Positions 54,522-63,055 of a stretch of DNA of 64,000 bases are shown here, piece by piece. The position numbers and the translations under genes were made by a program. The stretch's first letter is position 1. Each line of letters begins with the position of its first letter. Below the pieces are notes generated by a model, which made no database searches, was not told the origin of the DNA, and saw nothing but the letters and a program-made list of their open reading frames with translations. The DNA is taken from positions 92,868 to 156,867 of the forward strand of contig PNNB01000014.1 of assembly GCA_013823985.1 (NCBI GenBank), read 5' to 3'. Source of the stretch: Sphingopyxis sp. Lineage in GTDB: Bacteria > Pseudomonadota > Alphaproteobacteria > Sphingomonadales > Sphingomonadaceae.

Positions 54522-54956
54522 TTACTTTACCTTTTTCTTGCGACCCGAACCGGGTGCACGGCCCAGCCCAATGGCTTTTGCCAATACGCGGCGCTGTTCT
54601 GCATAAGCAGGTGCTACCATCGGGTAGTCGGCTGCAAGGCCCCATTTTGCGCGATAGTCGTCTGGCGTCATGCCATAATGTGTCATCAAATGCCGCTTCA
54701 GCATTTTCAGCTTTTTGCCGTCTTCGAGGCAGATGATATAATCTTTTTTGATCGAAGCGCGCACAGGAACCGCTGGCTCAAGCACGACTTCGGGTGCTGC
54801 CACCTCGTTCGACAAACCGGCGAGTGCTGCGTGTACGTTTCCGATTAGAGTTGGCACATCTGACACAGCAACACTATTATTACTGACATGCGCTGCAACA
54901 ATATCTGCAGTTAATGTGATGAGCAATTCTGCTGCATCATTAGTTTCTTGGGACAT
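54522..54956 (-). CDS. MucR/Ros-family transcriptional regulator
   Basis: 144 residues. The Ros/MucR zinc-finger core is CLEDGKKLKMLKRHLMTHYG and then MTPDDYRAKWGLAADYPMVAP, with basic tail GLGRAPGSGRKKKVK. The finger reads Cys76-x2-Asp79-x9-His89-x3-His93, so the second zinc cysteine of Ros is an aspartate, as in some functional MucR-type proteins. These regulators act as global repressors or H-NS-like proteins of AT-rich promoters. It is isolated, with terminator downstream and 95 nt to rimI upstream. Confidence 0.88.
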   Translation of the reverse strand: MSQETNDAAELLITLTADIVAAHVSNNSVAVSDVPTLIGNVHAALAGLSNEVAAPEVVLEPAVPVRASIKKDYIICLEDGKKLKMLKRHLMTHYGMTPDDYRAKWGLAADYPMVAPAYAEQRRVLAKAIGLGRAPGSGRKKKVK

Positions 54957-55051
54957 ATTAGCCTCCTGGACCCTGTTTTTGTTTTCCTAGCGTAAAATCA
55001 CGTATCGGCGATGTTATGGCGAGTCAACAATGCGTCCAAAAGCTGTGAAAC

Positions 55052-55507
55052 TTATAGTGCGTAAGCCATTGTGATTGCATCGGGGCGGATGCCATCGGGG
55101 CTATTATAGTAGTTCTTACGTCTGCCGATTGGCTTGAAACCGATGTTACTATAAAATTCGATGGCTCGATTACCATCTCTACATTCTAAAAAGAGATGGC
55201 TTCTGTTCTCGTTACCGGCCATTTTTATAGTTTGTTGAAGTAAAATAGTGCCGACTTTTTGCCGTTGGCGTTCTTTTGCTACACCAATCATAAGTAATTC
55301 TTCAGTGTCCAATACCCATCGGCTAATGGAGAAGCCGCACACCATATTTTCATCATGCGCAATCAACAGGCGGCAATCGGGCATGGCGAGTGCGGACAGG
55401 CATTGGGCCGACGTCCAGGCCTCGCCAAAGGCGGGGTCGAAGGCATATTCCATAATCGGCATGATGGACGCGATATGGGCAGCTTCGCCTTCGAAAACGC
55501 TGATCAT
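55052..55507 (-). CDS. rimI: Ribosomal-protein N-acetyltransferase RimI-like (GNAT)
   Basis: 151 residues. The GNAT core has CGFSISRWVLDTEELLMIGV and the acetyl-CoA loop ERQRQKVGTILLQQTIKMA. The C-terminal motif is FLECRDGNRAIEFYSNIGFKPIGRRKNYY. RimI acetylates the N-terminus of bS18 in E. coli. The ATG at 55507 overlaps the tsaB stop as ATGA. The tsaB-rimI pair is conserved. Confidence 0.88.
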   Translation of the reverse strand: MISVFEGEAAHIASIMPIMEYAFDPAFGEAWTSAQCLSALAMPDCRLLIAHDENMVCGFSISRWVLDTEELLMIGVAKERQRQKVGTILLQQTIKMAGNENRSHLFLECRDGNRAIEFYSNIGFKPIGRRKNYYNSPDGIRPDAITMAYAL

Positions 55508-56112
55508 GTCGCCACCAGCGCTGGCTTCGCATCGGGCGGACGGCCGTAGACGGGGCTGGGTTTCAAAGCTGTGGCGTCGCGCAGCAAATGCCATTTTTGC
55601 GCATCGGGTAGCAGATCGACCCATGTTCGCCCTGGTCCGGAAACATCGACATCGCCTGCGATCACGCGCGATGTGGAATGATCGTCAATTTGCGCAGGCT
55701 TGATCGATATGATTTCGCCCAGCGCCTCATTTGCCGTGTCAAAAGCGCCAAAGAAATACTCGCCATGACCGCCCGTCATCAAGACGTCGATCTGTTCCGC
55801 GTCCGGATATTCTTCGCGCGCCATCGCAGCGACAAGCGCAAGGCAGCCATAGCCATGAACCGGAACGCCCCATGCCAGTCCAAGTGCTTTCGCAGCGGCA
55901 ACACCGATACGGATTCCCGTGAAACTGCCGGGGCCAACATTTACAAAGATCTGGTCTGCCTTACCTTTGTCGGGCAGTTGGGCAATCAGGGGCAAGAGGC
56001 GCTCGGCATGGCCTCTGCCAATCACCTCGAGATGGGACGCGCGTAACGTTTCGCCTTCGAAGTGGGCAACAGAACAGGCCTTTGTTGCCGTGTCGATCAC
56101 CAATGTACGCAC
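55504..56112 (-). CDS. tsaB: tRNA threonylcarbamoyladenosine complex subunit TsaB
   Basis: About 202 residues. TsaB is the inactive ASKHA homologue that supports TsaD in t6A37 synthesis. VRTLVIDTATKACSVAHFEG opens it, and FVNVGPGSFTGIRIGVAAAKAL is the diagnostic block. I place the start at the GTG at 56112, since family members begin directly before the LVIDTAT strand; a TTG at 56121 would add three residues. Neither has a clear ribosome-binding site. Confidence 0.9.
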   Translation of the reverse strand: MRTLVIDTATKACSVAHFEGETLRASHLEVIGRGHAERLLPLIAQLPDKGKADQIFVNVGPGSFTGIRIGVAAAKALGLAWGVPVHGYGCLALVAAMAREEYPDAEQIDVLMTGGHGEYFFGAFDTANEALGEIISIKPAQIDDHSTSRVIAGDVDVSGPGRTWVDLLPDAQKWHLLRDATALKPSPVYGRPPDAKPALVAT

Positions 56113-56129
56113 GGAAACCAACTAGGTTT

Positions 56130-56720
56130 TCACACGATGGTGTTAAAACGTTCAAATCCGGGGCGTGGGCTACGTTCGAAAATGCTGGCAGGATCGCCAT
56201 AGCCAAGTGTGGAAATGAAATTGGATTTGATGCTGGTCCCGGCAAAAAAGGCTTCGTCGACCGCCTGATTGTTGAAGCCGGACATTGCCCCGGTATCAAG
56301 GCCAAGTGCCCGTGCCGCGAGGATGAAATAGCCGCCCTGCAAACTGGAATTCCGGAAAGCGGTCTTCTCGATCATTTCGGCGTTTCCGACGAACCAGCTG
56401 CGCGCATCGGTATGCGGGAACAGCTCGGGAAGCTGCTCGTAAAATTCCATATCCATGCCAATGATCGCGGTGACCGGCGCTTTCAAAATCTTCTCGCCAT
56501 TTGCAGGCATGCTCAGTGCCGCCAATTTCTCTTTCGCTTCCGTGCTCACGCACCAGATGATGCGGGCGGGAAGACAGTTTGCCGACGTCGGGCCATATTT
56601 CATAAGTTCCCAAATCGCGTGCAATTGCGCTTCGCTGACTGGCTTGTCGAGATAACCATTATAGGTGCGCGCCGTGCGGAACAGTTGATCTAGGGCCGTG
56701 TCGGATAAGGGGATGGTCAT
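56130..56720 (-). CDS. RutE/malonic semialdehyde reductase-type nitroreductase
   Basis: 196 residues. A flavin-dependent nitroreductase of the HadB/RutE subgroup, which in E. coli reduces malonic semialdehyde from uracil breakdown. Family features: [40 protein letters not shown], and the C-terminal [17 protein letters not shown]. No rut genes are nearby, so the in vivo aldehyde or nitro substrate is uncertain. It lies 17 nt upstream of the tsaB start in the same direction. Confidence 0.88.
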   Translation of the reverse strand: MTIPLSDTALDQLFRTARTYNGYLDKPVSEAQLHAIWELMKYGPTSANCLPARIIWCVSTEAKEKLAALSMPANGEKILKAPVTAIIGMDMEFYEQLPELFPHTDARSWFVGNAEMIEKTAFRNSSLQGGYFILAARALGLDTGAMSGFNNQAVDEAFFAGTSIKSNFISTLGYGDPASIFERSPRPGFERFNTIV

Positions 56721-56750
56721 GGTCGGGATAACTTTCTGGATATGTACCGT

Positions 56751-57326
56751 TTAAGCCGCGCGCACTTCGGTCACTTCGGGAACATAATGTTTCAGAAGTT
56801 GCTCGATGCCGTTCTTCAGCGTTGCAGATGATGACGGGCAGCCTGAACAGGCGCCCTGCATTTGTAGGAACACAACGCCTTTCTGAAAACCGCGATACAC
56901 AATGTCACCGCCGTCATTGGCGACAGCCGGACGCACGCGCGTTTCGATCAATTCCTTGATCTGGATAACGATATCTTCATCAGCAGGGTCGTCCAGCGGA
57001 TAGTCCGCGTCGGCCGACGGGACGGAAAATCCAGCAGCGGGCGCATGGAAGAGCGGCATATTCGCGCTAAAATGATCAAGCAATATGCCGAGCACATCCG
57101 GTTTTAGCGATGCCCATTCCGTGCTGGGGGCTGCGGTTACCGAAATAAACTCGCGCCCGAAAAATACGCCGGTGACATCGCCCAGATTGAAAAGTGCTTC
57201 GGCCAAGGGAGACGAGGCAGCCTCTTCGGGATCGGCAAAGTCGCGCGTGCCATTTTCCATGACTATACGTCCCGGAAGGAATTTGATGGTCGCAGGGTTC
57301 GGGGTCAGTTCGGTTTCTATCAGCAT
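56751..57326 (-). CDS. Nfu-type Fe-S scaffold protein
   Basis: 191 residues. The N-terminal Nfu_N domain (LIETELTPNPATIKFLPGR) is joined to a C-terminal NifU-like domain. The cluster-binding CxxC is in MQGACSGCPSSSATLKNG, after VRPAVANDGGDIVYRGF. It assembles or transfers 4Fe-4S clusters. The frame is open to 57407, but the ATG at 57326 matches the family start. It is divergent from the SDR gene (100 nt between starts). Confidence 0.94.
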   Translation of the reverse strand: MLIETELTPNPATIKFLPGRIVMENGTRDFADPEEAASSPLAEALFNLGDVTGVFFGREFISVTAAPSTEWASLKPDVLGILLDHFSANMPLFHAPAAGFSVPSADADYPLDDPADEDIVIQIKELIETRVRPAVANDGGDIVYRGFQKGVVFLQMQGACSGCPSSSATLKNGIEQLLKHYVPEVTEVRAA

Positions 57327-57426
57327 GGCGTGTATGTGGTGCGCGGCGCAGGAAAGTGCAAGCGAGTTTTCCTTGACAGGGGACAAGCAACTGCCATCTC
57401 GGGGCAAAGAGCAAGGAGCGGAGAAT

Positions 57427-58260
57427 ATGGCTGATCAAAGTGGAAAAACGGCGTGGATTACGGGTGCCTCGTCGGGGATCGGTGAAGCCTTGGCCAAGGC
57501 ATTTGTGGCGGATGGAGGATCGGCGATATTGTCGGGCCGCCGCGTTCCGGAACTGGAACGTGTTGCAAAAGAAACTGGTGCACCCGAACGCTGCAGCATT
57601 CTGCCCTTCGACACGGAAGATTTTGCCTCGCTTGATCCGCTCGTGAAACAGGCCATTGCCTTGCATGGCAAAGTAGATGTTCTGGTGAATAACGCCGGCA
57701 TTTCGCAGCGGTCTTTGGCAATCGACACGGAATTTTCGGTCTATGAACGCATCGTCTCGGTGGATTTGATGGCACCCATAGCGTTGACGCAAGCGCTGTT
57801 GCCCCATTTGCTTTCCAACGGGTCGGGGCAATTGATCATGATTTCCAGCGTAGCAGGCAAAGCCGGTGTTCCGCTGCGCACGGCCTATTGCGCCGCCAAG
57901 CATGGCCTGATCGGCTACAGCGACGCCTTACGGAGCGAAGTCGCCGGGCAGGGCGTCAAAGTGCTGGTCGTTGCGCCGGGTTCGGTGCGCACAAATGTCT
58001 CTCGCAATGCCCTTAACGCCGATGGCACGGTTCGCGGAACAAGCGATGCGGCGATTGAAAATGGCATTGATCCTGATGAAGTCGCACAGATCATCTGGCG
58101 CGCGGTCGATGATGGTAAGCGCGAGATAGTGATTGCCGAAGGGATGGAGGCGAATATCCCGGTCTTGCGCGCCCAGAATCCCGAACAGCTATTCGATATG
58201 GTCGAGGCTATGGTCGCCAACGGCTATGCGCAAAAACTGGCGCCGAAAAGCGAGAGCTAA
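57427..58260 (+). CDS. Short-chain dehydrogenase/reductase
   Basis: 277 residues of the classical SDR family. The NAD(P)-binding motif TGASSGIGEALAKAF is at the N-terminus, then VLVNNAGISQRS, the catalytic serine in MISSVAGKAG, and YxxxK in RTAYCAAKHGLIGYS. The C-terminal extension (MEANIPVLRAQNPEQLF) resembles the DHRS7/oxidoreductase subgroup. The substrate is unknown. I use the ATG at 57427, preceded by AAGGAGCGGAG. Its stop overlaps the convergent ccmB stop by 4 nt. Confidence 0.92.
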   Translation: MADQSGKTAWITGASSGIGEALAKAFVADGGSAILSGRRVPELERVAKETGAPERCSILPFDTEDFASLDPLVKQAIALHGKVDVLVNNAGISQRSLAIDTEFSVYERIVSVDLMAPIALTQALLPHLLSNGSGQLIMISSVAGKAGVPLRTAYCAAKHGLIGYSDALRSEVAGQGVKVLVVAPGSVRTNVSRNALNADGTVRGTSDAAIENGIDPDEVAQIIWRAVDDGKREIVIAEGMEANIPVLRAQNPEQLFDMVEAMVANGYAQKLAPKSES

Positions 58261-58904
58261 ACCCGCCCGGCGCGAAGTGCTGCACCGGCTGCAAAGGGTG
58301 ACAGTGCTGCAATGGCCAGCGAGGTTGCGGCGAGCAGTTGCATGGCGTTGCCGGGGTCGTCCGACAAAGTGCCCGCGCCGAAGATCAGGATGGGAATAGC
58401 GAGCGGAATAAGCAGCAGGCCGCCCAAAGCGCTCGCGCCATTCAAGCCAGCGGTCAGCGCCGAAATGGTGACCGACAGACCTGCAAGAGCCGGTAAAGCG
58501 ACCGCAAGGCCAAGCAGGAGCGTCATCAACTTGGCCTCTGGTAAACCAATCAGCGCCGATGCGATAATTGACGCTAGCAACAGTGGCACGGCAAAGGCAA
58601 CCAATTGCCCTGCGATTTTGACCGCCGCGACCAACTCATCCGACCAGCCGCGAATGGCCAGTTGGTCCAGTACACCCGCTTGCCGATCCGGCAATATGAG
58701 CCGCTCAATGGGGAGCAATGTCGAAAGCAAAGCCGCAATCCACAATATGCCACCCCCCGTGCGCGCCAGAAGCATCTTATCCGGACCAGTGACAAAGGGG
58801 TACAGCGTCGCCACCGCGAGGTAGAATATCACCGGCAACCAAAGACCGCCGCCCGTCCATGCTAGCCGGATCTCGCGGAGCACCAGCAGAAGGAAGCTCT
58901 TCAT
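58257..58904 (-). CDS. ccmB: Haem exporter protein CcmB
   Basis: 215 residues with six predicted membrane segments, the membrane subunit of the CcmAB ABC module that drives release of holo-CcmE in cytochrome c maturation. LVLREIRLAWTGGGLWLPVIFYLAVATLYPF and LSTLLPIERLILPDRQAGVLDQL are family features. The start overlaps the ccmA stop as ATGA. ccmC is not next to it; the following gene is convergent. Confidence 0.92.
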   Translation of the reverse strand: MKSFLLLVLREIRLAWTGGGLWLPVIFYLAVATLYPFVTGPDKMLLARTGGGILWIAALLSTLLPIERLILPDRQAGVLDQLAIRGWSDELVAAVKIAGQLVAFAVPLLLASIIASALIGLPEAKLMTLLLGLAVALPALAGLSVTISALTAGLNGASALGGLLLIPLAIPILIFGAGTLSDDPGNAMQLLAATSLAIAALSPFAAGAALRAGRV

Positions 58905-59512
58905 AGGCTACGCCCCTTTGCATCGAGGACGAGGCTTTCGCTGATATTGATCGATGGCGACTGATGCGCGGCCAACATGACAATGCCGCCGGAAGCGATA
59001 TGCGACAAAATGGCCTTGTCCAGATGTGCGCAACTGGCGCTGTCCAGACCGTTATAGGGTTCATCGAGCAACCAGATCGCACAACCCGATGCCAATACGC
59101 GGGCAATTGATGCGCGCTTGCGCTGGCCTGTCGAAAGGTAGCGGACCGGAACTTCGGACAGGGCGAGCAAATCCATCGCGACCAACGCAGCATCGCGATC
59201 CGATGGCGATGCGCCGTCCATATGTGCCCAGAATTGCAATGCCGCTGCGACGGTCAAATTTGGGTCGAGGGCGAGATTTTCATCCGCCAGCGCCAGCTTG
59301 CCTTCGGCAAGGACTTTCCCCGAATAGGCGTCGAGCAATCCCGCGATCACCCGCAGAAGCGTCGATTTACCACATCCATTCGCGCCCCGAACCCACACCA
59401 ATTCCCCCGCCTTCACGCTCAAGTTCAAGTTGCTGAGCACCATGCGGTTTCCGCGTATGACGGCGACATTTTCCAGATGAAGCGAAGGGGCATAGGCTTG
59501 ACGGGATGTCAT
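58901..59512 (-). CDS. ccmA: Cytochrome c biogenesis ATPase CcmA
   Basis: 203 residues, the ABC ATPase of the CcmAB module. Walker A is WVRGANGCGKSTLLRVIAGL, the signature RYLSTGQRKRASIARVLAS, and Walker B CAIWLLDEPYNGLD. It starts at 59512 and is divergent from phhB, with 48 nt between starts. It overlaps ccmB by 4 nt. Confidence 0.94.
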   Translation of the reverse strand: MTSRQAYAPSLHLENVAVIRGNRMVLSNLNLSVKAGELVWVRGANGCGKSTLLRVIAGLLDAYSGKVLAEGKLALADENLALDPNLTVAAALQFWAHMDGASPSDRDAALVAMDLLALSEVPVRYLSTGQRKRASIARVLASGCAIWLLDEPYNGLDSASCAHLDKAILSHIASGGIVMLAAHQSPSINISESLVLDAKGRSL

Positions 59513-59560
59513 GCTGCGACATAGGCATGAAAATCAGGAATTGCAAAATCGGGATCAGAC

Positions 59561-59854
59561 ATGGCCATATTAAAGTTGGACGACGCAGCACGCGCATTGG
59601 CCTTGAGCCAGTTGCCGCACTGGAGCTATGATCCCGAGGCCTTGGGCATAAGGCGCAGTTTGCGCTTTTCGGATTTTGCCGAAGCCTTCGGTTTCATGAC
59701 GCGCGTCGCCATCCTGGCCGAAAAGGCCGATCACCATCCGGAATGGTTCAACGTGTACAACCGGGTCGATATCTTGCTGACCACACATGATGCCGGGGGG
59801 ATGTCCGATCGCGATGTTGCGTTGGCGCAAGCGATTGACGCGATCGCGGCCTAG
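59561..59854 (+). CDS. phhB: Pterin-4a-carbinolamine dehydratase
   Basis: 97 residues. PhhB regenerates pterin cofactor for phenylalanine hydroxylase, or acts in molybdopterin metabolism. The catalytic motif is [25 protein letters not shown]. No phenylalanine hydroxylase is in the window. Its TAG stop overlaps that of the convergent SDR in a CTAG palindrome. The ATG at 59561 is 48 nt from the divergent ccmA. Confidence 0.93.
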   Translation: MAILKLDDAARALALSQLPHWSYDPEALGIRRSLRFSDFAEAFGFMTRVAILAEKADHHPEWFNVYNRVDILLTTHDAGGMSDRDVALAQAIDAIAA

Positions 59855-60669
59855 GGCTTGGTCCCAACCACGTCGCCCAAACCTTCCATCAGCCCCAATG
59901 ACTTGCGCAGCCGGTTCGGGAACCAGCGCGCGGAAAAGGCGAGCTGCTTGGCCATCTTATTTACCGTGGTGTGGACATTGGCGCCATGAATAGCCTCCCA
60001 TGCCGCAGGGCCGATAATTGACACCGGACTGACTTCAACGCCCGCGGACTGGAGCTTGTCCTTACCCGACATATTGCTGCCTGGGTCGACTGCGCTGATG
60101 ATATTGGTGTCAATAAAACCGGGCATCAGGCTGCGGGATTTGATTCCAAGGTGCCGCCATTCAATGTCGTGCGCTTCGGCAAGACCGCGCACCGCGAATT
60201 TGGTGGCGCTGTAAACGCTCAATCCGGCCGAGCCGTAAATGCCGGCTGCAGAACTGGTGTAGAGGACGCATGCGTCCGGTGTGTTCTTCAGAAGATCGAA
60301 GCAGGCACGTGTGCCGCTGATCACGCCGGTCAAATTGACCGCGATCATCTTGTCGATTTCATCATCGGTCATGTCCTGAATGGGACCGCCCGTTCCGATA
60401 CCGGCATTGTTGAACAGCACCGTCATATGCCCGCCGGTATGTTTGGCGAATTCGCCGACCGCCTTTTTCCACTGCGCCCGGTCCGTCACGTCCAGCTTAT
60501 GCGTGGAACTCATGCCCGGAGGCAGCAGCTTCGCGGTTTCAGCGAGCCCGTTCATGTCAACATCGGCAAGACCGATAAACCAGCCTACATTGGCAAAATA
60601 GCGGGCCACTTCGCGACCCAGACCGGATGCAGCTCCGGTGACAAACATGCTTTTTTGTTGTTCAGCCAT
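59851..60669 (-). CDS. Short-chain dehydrogenase/reductase
   Basis: 272 residues of the classical SDR type: [29 protein letters not shown], serine in [10 protein letters not shown], YxxxK in [15 protein letters not shown]. The extended C-terminus, ending [18 protein letters not shown], is basic and amphipathic. Substrate unknown; it may act on lipids or alcohols. It starts at ATG 60669 and converges with phhB. The 117 nt upstream (60670-60786) contain only promoter-like AT-rich sequence. Confidence 0.9.
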   Translation of the reverse strand: MAEQQKSMFVTGAASGLGREVARYFANVGWFIGLADVDMNGLAETAKLLPPGMSSTHKLDVTDRAQWKKAVGEFAKHTGGHMTVLFNNAGIGTGGPIQDMTDDEIDKMIAVNLTGVISGTRACFDLLKNTPDACVLYTSSAAGIYGSAGLSVYSATKFAVRGLAEAHDIEWRHLGIKSRSLMPGFIDTNIISAVDPGSNMSGKDKLQSAGVEVSPVSIIGPAAWEAIHGANVHTTVNKMAKQLAFSARWFPNRLRKSLGLMEGLGDVVGTKP

Positions 60670-60786
60670 ATCGGCGACTCTCTCCCGTTTACACTGTTGT
60701 CAGCGACATCAATTTGACGTGCACGTCAACAGTTTCTTGCCGTCGTCATAAAGGCTGGATAAATCCGGTACGCCTAAGGAGTAGAT

Positions 60787-61296
60787 ATGTTTCGCATTTT
60801 CCCCCTGCTTTTCCTTCTCTTCACATGCCTGAATCCCGTCACCGCCAGGGCGGAAGTGATTGCGACATTCTATAGCCACGATTTCGGGGACCATTTCCCG
60901 CACGCGTTCGTGAAGCTGAAGGGCACCGTCGATTCGACCGGTGAGCAGGTCGACACCAATTATGGCTTTACCGCGGTGAGCGTGTCGCCTGCGATCTTGA
61001 TGGGGTCGGTGAAAGGGATGATCGAAACCAAGGGCGACAAGTATATCGCCAGCAGCAACGCGCATTTTTCGCTGCGTCTGTCCGATGCGGAATATGCAAA
61101 GTTGATGGCGATGGTCGATAAATGGCGAAATATGCCGGGCAAAAGCTACAGCCTGAACAGCCGCAACTGCGTGCATTTCGCGATGGAGGCTGCGGCATTG
61201 CTGGGGCTTAACGTCAACCGGAAGAGCAAGTTTTTCAAAAAACCCAAAAGCTTCCTTTTGGAAACGATGAAGCTCAATCCGGCGTTGAAGCTTTAG
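60787..61296 (+). CDS. Exported protein with a permuted papain-like (LRAT/NlpC-type) motif
   Basis: 169 residues with a signal peptide (MFRIFPLLFLLFTCLNPVTARA). The mature part has a histidine strand, DHFPHAFVKLKGTVDS, and then, near residue 136, SLNSRNCVHFAMEAAALLGL. A His strand before an NC(x)HF helix is the circularly permuted order of LRAT/YiiX-type NlpC/P60 hydrolases, where the Cys is the nucleophile. I do not recognise a named family. The C-terminus is basic (NRKSKFFKKPKS). It is probably periplasmic, acting on peptides, amides or lipids. Confidence 0.6.
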   Translation: MFRIFPLLFLLFTCLNPVTARAEVIATFYSHDFGDHFPHAFVKLKGTVDSTGEQVDTNYGFTAVSVSPAILMGSVKGMIETKGDKYIASSNAHFSLRLSDAEYAKLMAMVDKWRNMPGKSYSLNSRNCVHFAMEAAALLGLNVNRKSKFFKKPKSFLLETMKLNPALKL

Positions 61297-61916
61297 ATGG
61301 CTTGAAAGCCCTTGGCATAAATGTGCCAGGTGAAAATCGCCGCAGCGCCGCGATGGGGCCGCCATTTTTCGGCGAGGACCCGGATTTCCTTTTCCGAAGG
61401 GCGGGCGTCGAGTTTGAGCAACCGTCCGACGCCTTCTTGCACCGCTAAGTCGCCCGCAGGCCATATGTCGGTCCGGCCCTCGGCAAACAGAAGATAAATC
61501 TCCGCCGACCAGCGGCCGATGCCTTTGACTTTGGTCAGATAGGCAATGGCTTCCTCATCATCGGCGGGCAGGGCATCGAGGGGGAGTTCGCCGGTCACAA
61601 CAAGCTCGGCCAGCGAACGGGCATAGCCCTGCTTCTGGCGGCTGAGGCCGCACGCGCGCAGGGCGTCATAATCCTGTTCGATCAGCTTGTGCGGCGCGCA
61701 GCCGTCACCCAGCAACGCCTCCAACTTGTTCCACACCGACGCAGCGGCAGCGACGCTGACCTGCTGGCCGACGATCGTGCGCAACAATGTGGAATAGCCC
61801 GGCTCGCGTATCCGTGCTTCTGGATAGCCGGTTGCCGCGATAGCATCCGCAAAGCGCGGCTCTATGACCGCGAGCGAGTCGAGTGCGTCCTTTAATCCTT
61901 GCGCCGAAATGCCCAT
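61293..61916 (-). CDS. AlkA-like DNA-3-methyladenine glycosylase (HhH-GPD)
   Basis: 207 residues. The helix-hairpin-helix motif LTKVKGIGRWSAEIYLLFAE is followed by the catalytic aspartate in DIWPAGDLAVQEGVGRLL, the standard HhH-GPD arrangement. It lacks the N-terminal domain of E. coli AlkA, like the short Mag-type enzymes. It excises alkylated bases. Its start overlaps the lipoprotein stop as TGATG, and its stop overlaps the convergent papain-like gene. Confidence 0.9.
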   Translation of the reverse strand: MGISAQGLKDALDSLAVIEPRFADAIAATGYPEARIREPGYSTLLRTIVGQQVSVAAAASVWNKLEALLGDGCAPHKLIEQDYDALRACGLSRQKQGYARSLAELVVTGELPLDALPADDEEAIAYLTKVKGIGRWSAEIYLLFAEGRTDIWPAGDLAVQEGVGRLLKLDARPSEKEIRVLAEKWRPHRGAAAIFTWHIYAKGFQAI

Positions 61917-63037
61917 CAGCCGACCAGTTTCAGCAACGCCATAGGCGCGCCATAGAGGGCAGGGCCCACGTCCCAGCGCAAGGTTTGCAGGCCGTTGGCT
62001 TCTTCGGGTCCGTCTTCGCTATTATTGGCAAGGATGCGGGCATCGGTGGTGAGGGTAAAGGTGCCCTTAATTGCAATGGGTTCGGCAGGCATTTTGTCAG
62101 CGCCGCCTTTACCCATGAAACCTGCCGCCATGCTGCCCATGCCGATCAGCGAGCTGAGCGACATTTCAGGATCGGTGCGGAAGGCGGGGGCCTCGACGCG
62201 AAGGCGGCCATTGTCCCAGCGGGTGATATGGATCATCGGCTCGCCCAGCGAATAACGCGGGATGACAGGAAAGGCGAAGTCGTCGGCGAGTTTTCCGCTG
62301 GTGCTGTAATCAATCATGAAAACGCCATTGCCGAGATGTTCGACCTTGTTCCAGGCAGCAAGACGTTCAACCTCGCGGGTGAAACGCTTGATGGTTTCGG
62401 GATTTTCGGGATCAATTCCGCCCAGCATCATCTCGGCCATTTTGCGGCCTTGTTCGTCACGCTTTTTCTTTTCGGCCTGTTCGATTTCCCATTCGGCCTT
62501 TTGCTGCTTGATTTCGGCAGGCGTGCATTCGCGTTCCCCGCTATTCCATGAATCGGCAGCTGCATCAGCGGTCGAAGCTGCCGCGTCTGCTGCTGCAGCG
62601 GCGGCGGCAGCGGCTTCGGCAGCGACATTGGCATCCTCTTCGGGCGCTTTCTGTTCGTCCTGAAACGCCATCACGCTTGTCCGCCAGTTGGACGCGGGTA
62701 CAAGGCCGAATACCGGACCACCGACCGCCGCAACATCGTCGCGCTTCAGGTCGATCTCCATCGTTTCGCTATTTTCCGCGGCAGGTTCGATCGCATCGCT
62801 CCAGCAAACCGCCTTGAATTCCGCTTTGCCTTCCTTGCCCAGAAAGTCATTGCTCAACAGATTGGCAAGGCCGACCAACTGGATCTGACCCTTATACGTA
62901 AAATTGAAATCGCCATTCTTCCGCACGGTCATGGCTGAAACAAACTCACCGGGCAGGATCAGGCATCCGCTCAATGAAATACAGGCGATGGAAGCGACCG
63001 CTACCCTTGCCCATGTCGTGACCAGACCTTTTTGCAT
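61916..63037 (-). CDS. Ala-rich lipoprotein of unknown function
   Basis: 373 residues. A signal peptide with lipobox ISLSGC puts the lipidated cysteine at about residue 25. The mature part starts LILPGEFVSAMTVRKNGDF, a beta-rich region. An alanine run (about 139-165) leads into a charged, probably helical stretch, then another beta-rich C-terminal domain (FMIDYSTSGKLADDF and VIPRYSLGEPMIHITRWDN). I do not recognise a family. It is coupled to the AlkA-like gene and 18 nt after rlmB, all leftward. Confidence 0.75.
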   Translation of the reverse strand: MQKGLVTTWARVAVASIACISLSGCLILPGEFVSAMTVRKNGDFNFTYKGQIQLVGLANLLSNDFLGKEGKAEFKAVCWSDAIEPAAENSETMEIDLKRDDVAAVGGPVFGLVPASNWRTSVMAFQDEQKAPEEDANVAAEAAAAAAAAADAAASTADAAADSWNSGERECTPAEIKQQKAEWEIEQAEKKKRDEQGRKMAEMMLGGIDPENPETIKRFTREVERLAAWNKVEHLGNGVFMIDYSTSGKLADDFAFPVIPRYSLGEPMIHITRWDNGRLRVEAPAFRTDPEMSLSSLIGMGSMAAGFMGKGGADKMPAEPIAIKGTFTLTTDARILANNSEDGPEEANGLQTLRWDVGPALYGAPMALLKLVG

Positions 63038-63055
63038 GGCGATTCCCCTTCGCGT

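Noticed and set aside
56130..56720. Considered as a rut-operon gene for pyrimidine catabolism
   Set aside because: Only the RutE-like reductase is present; rutA-D, F and G are absent, so the pathway cannot be inferred.
62566..62630. GCAGCGGC-type repeats considered as a repeat element
   Set aside because: They encode the alanine run of the lipoprotein in frame and have no flanking structure.
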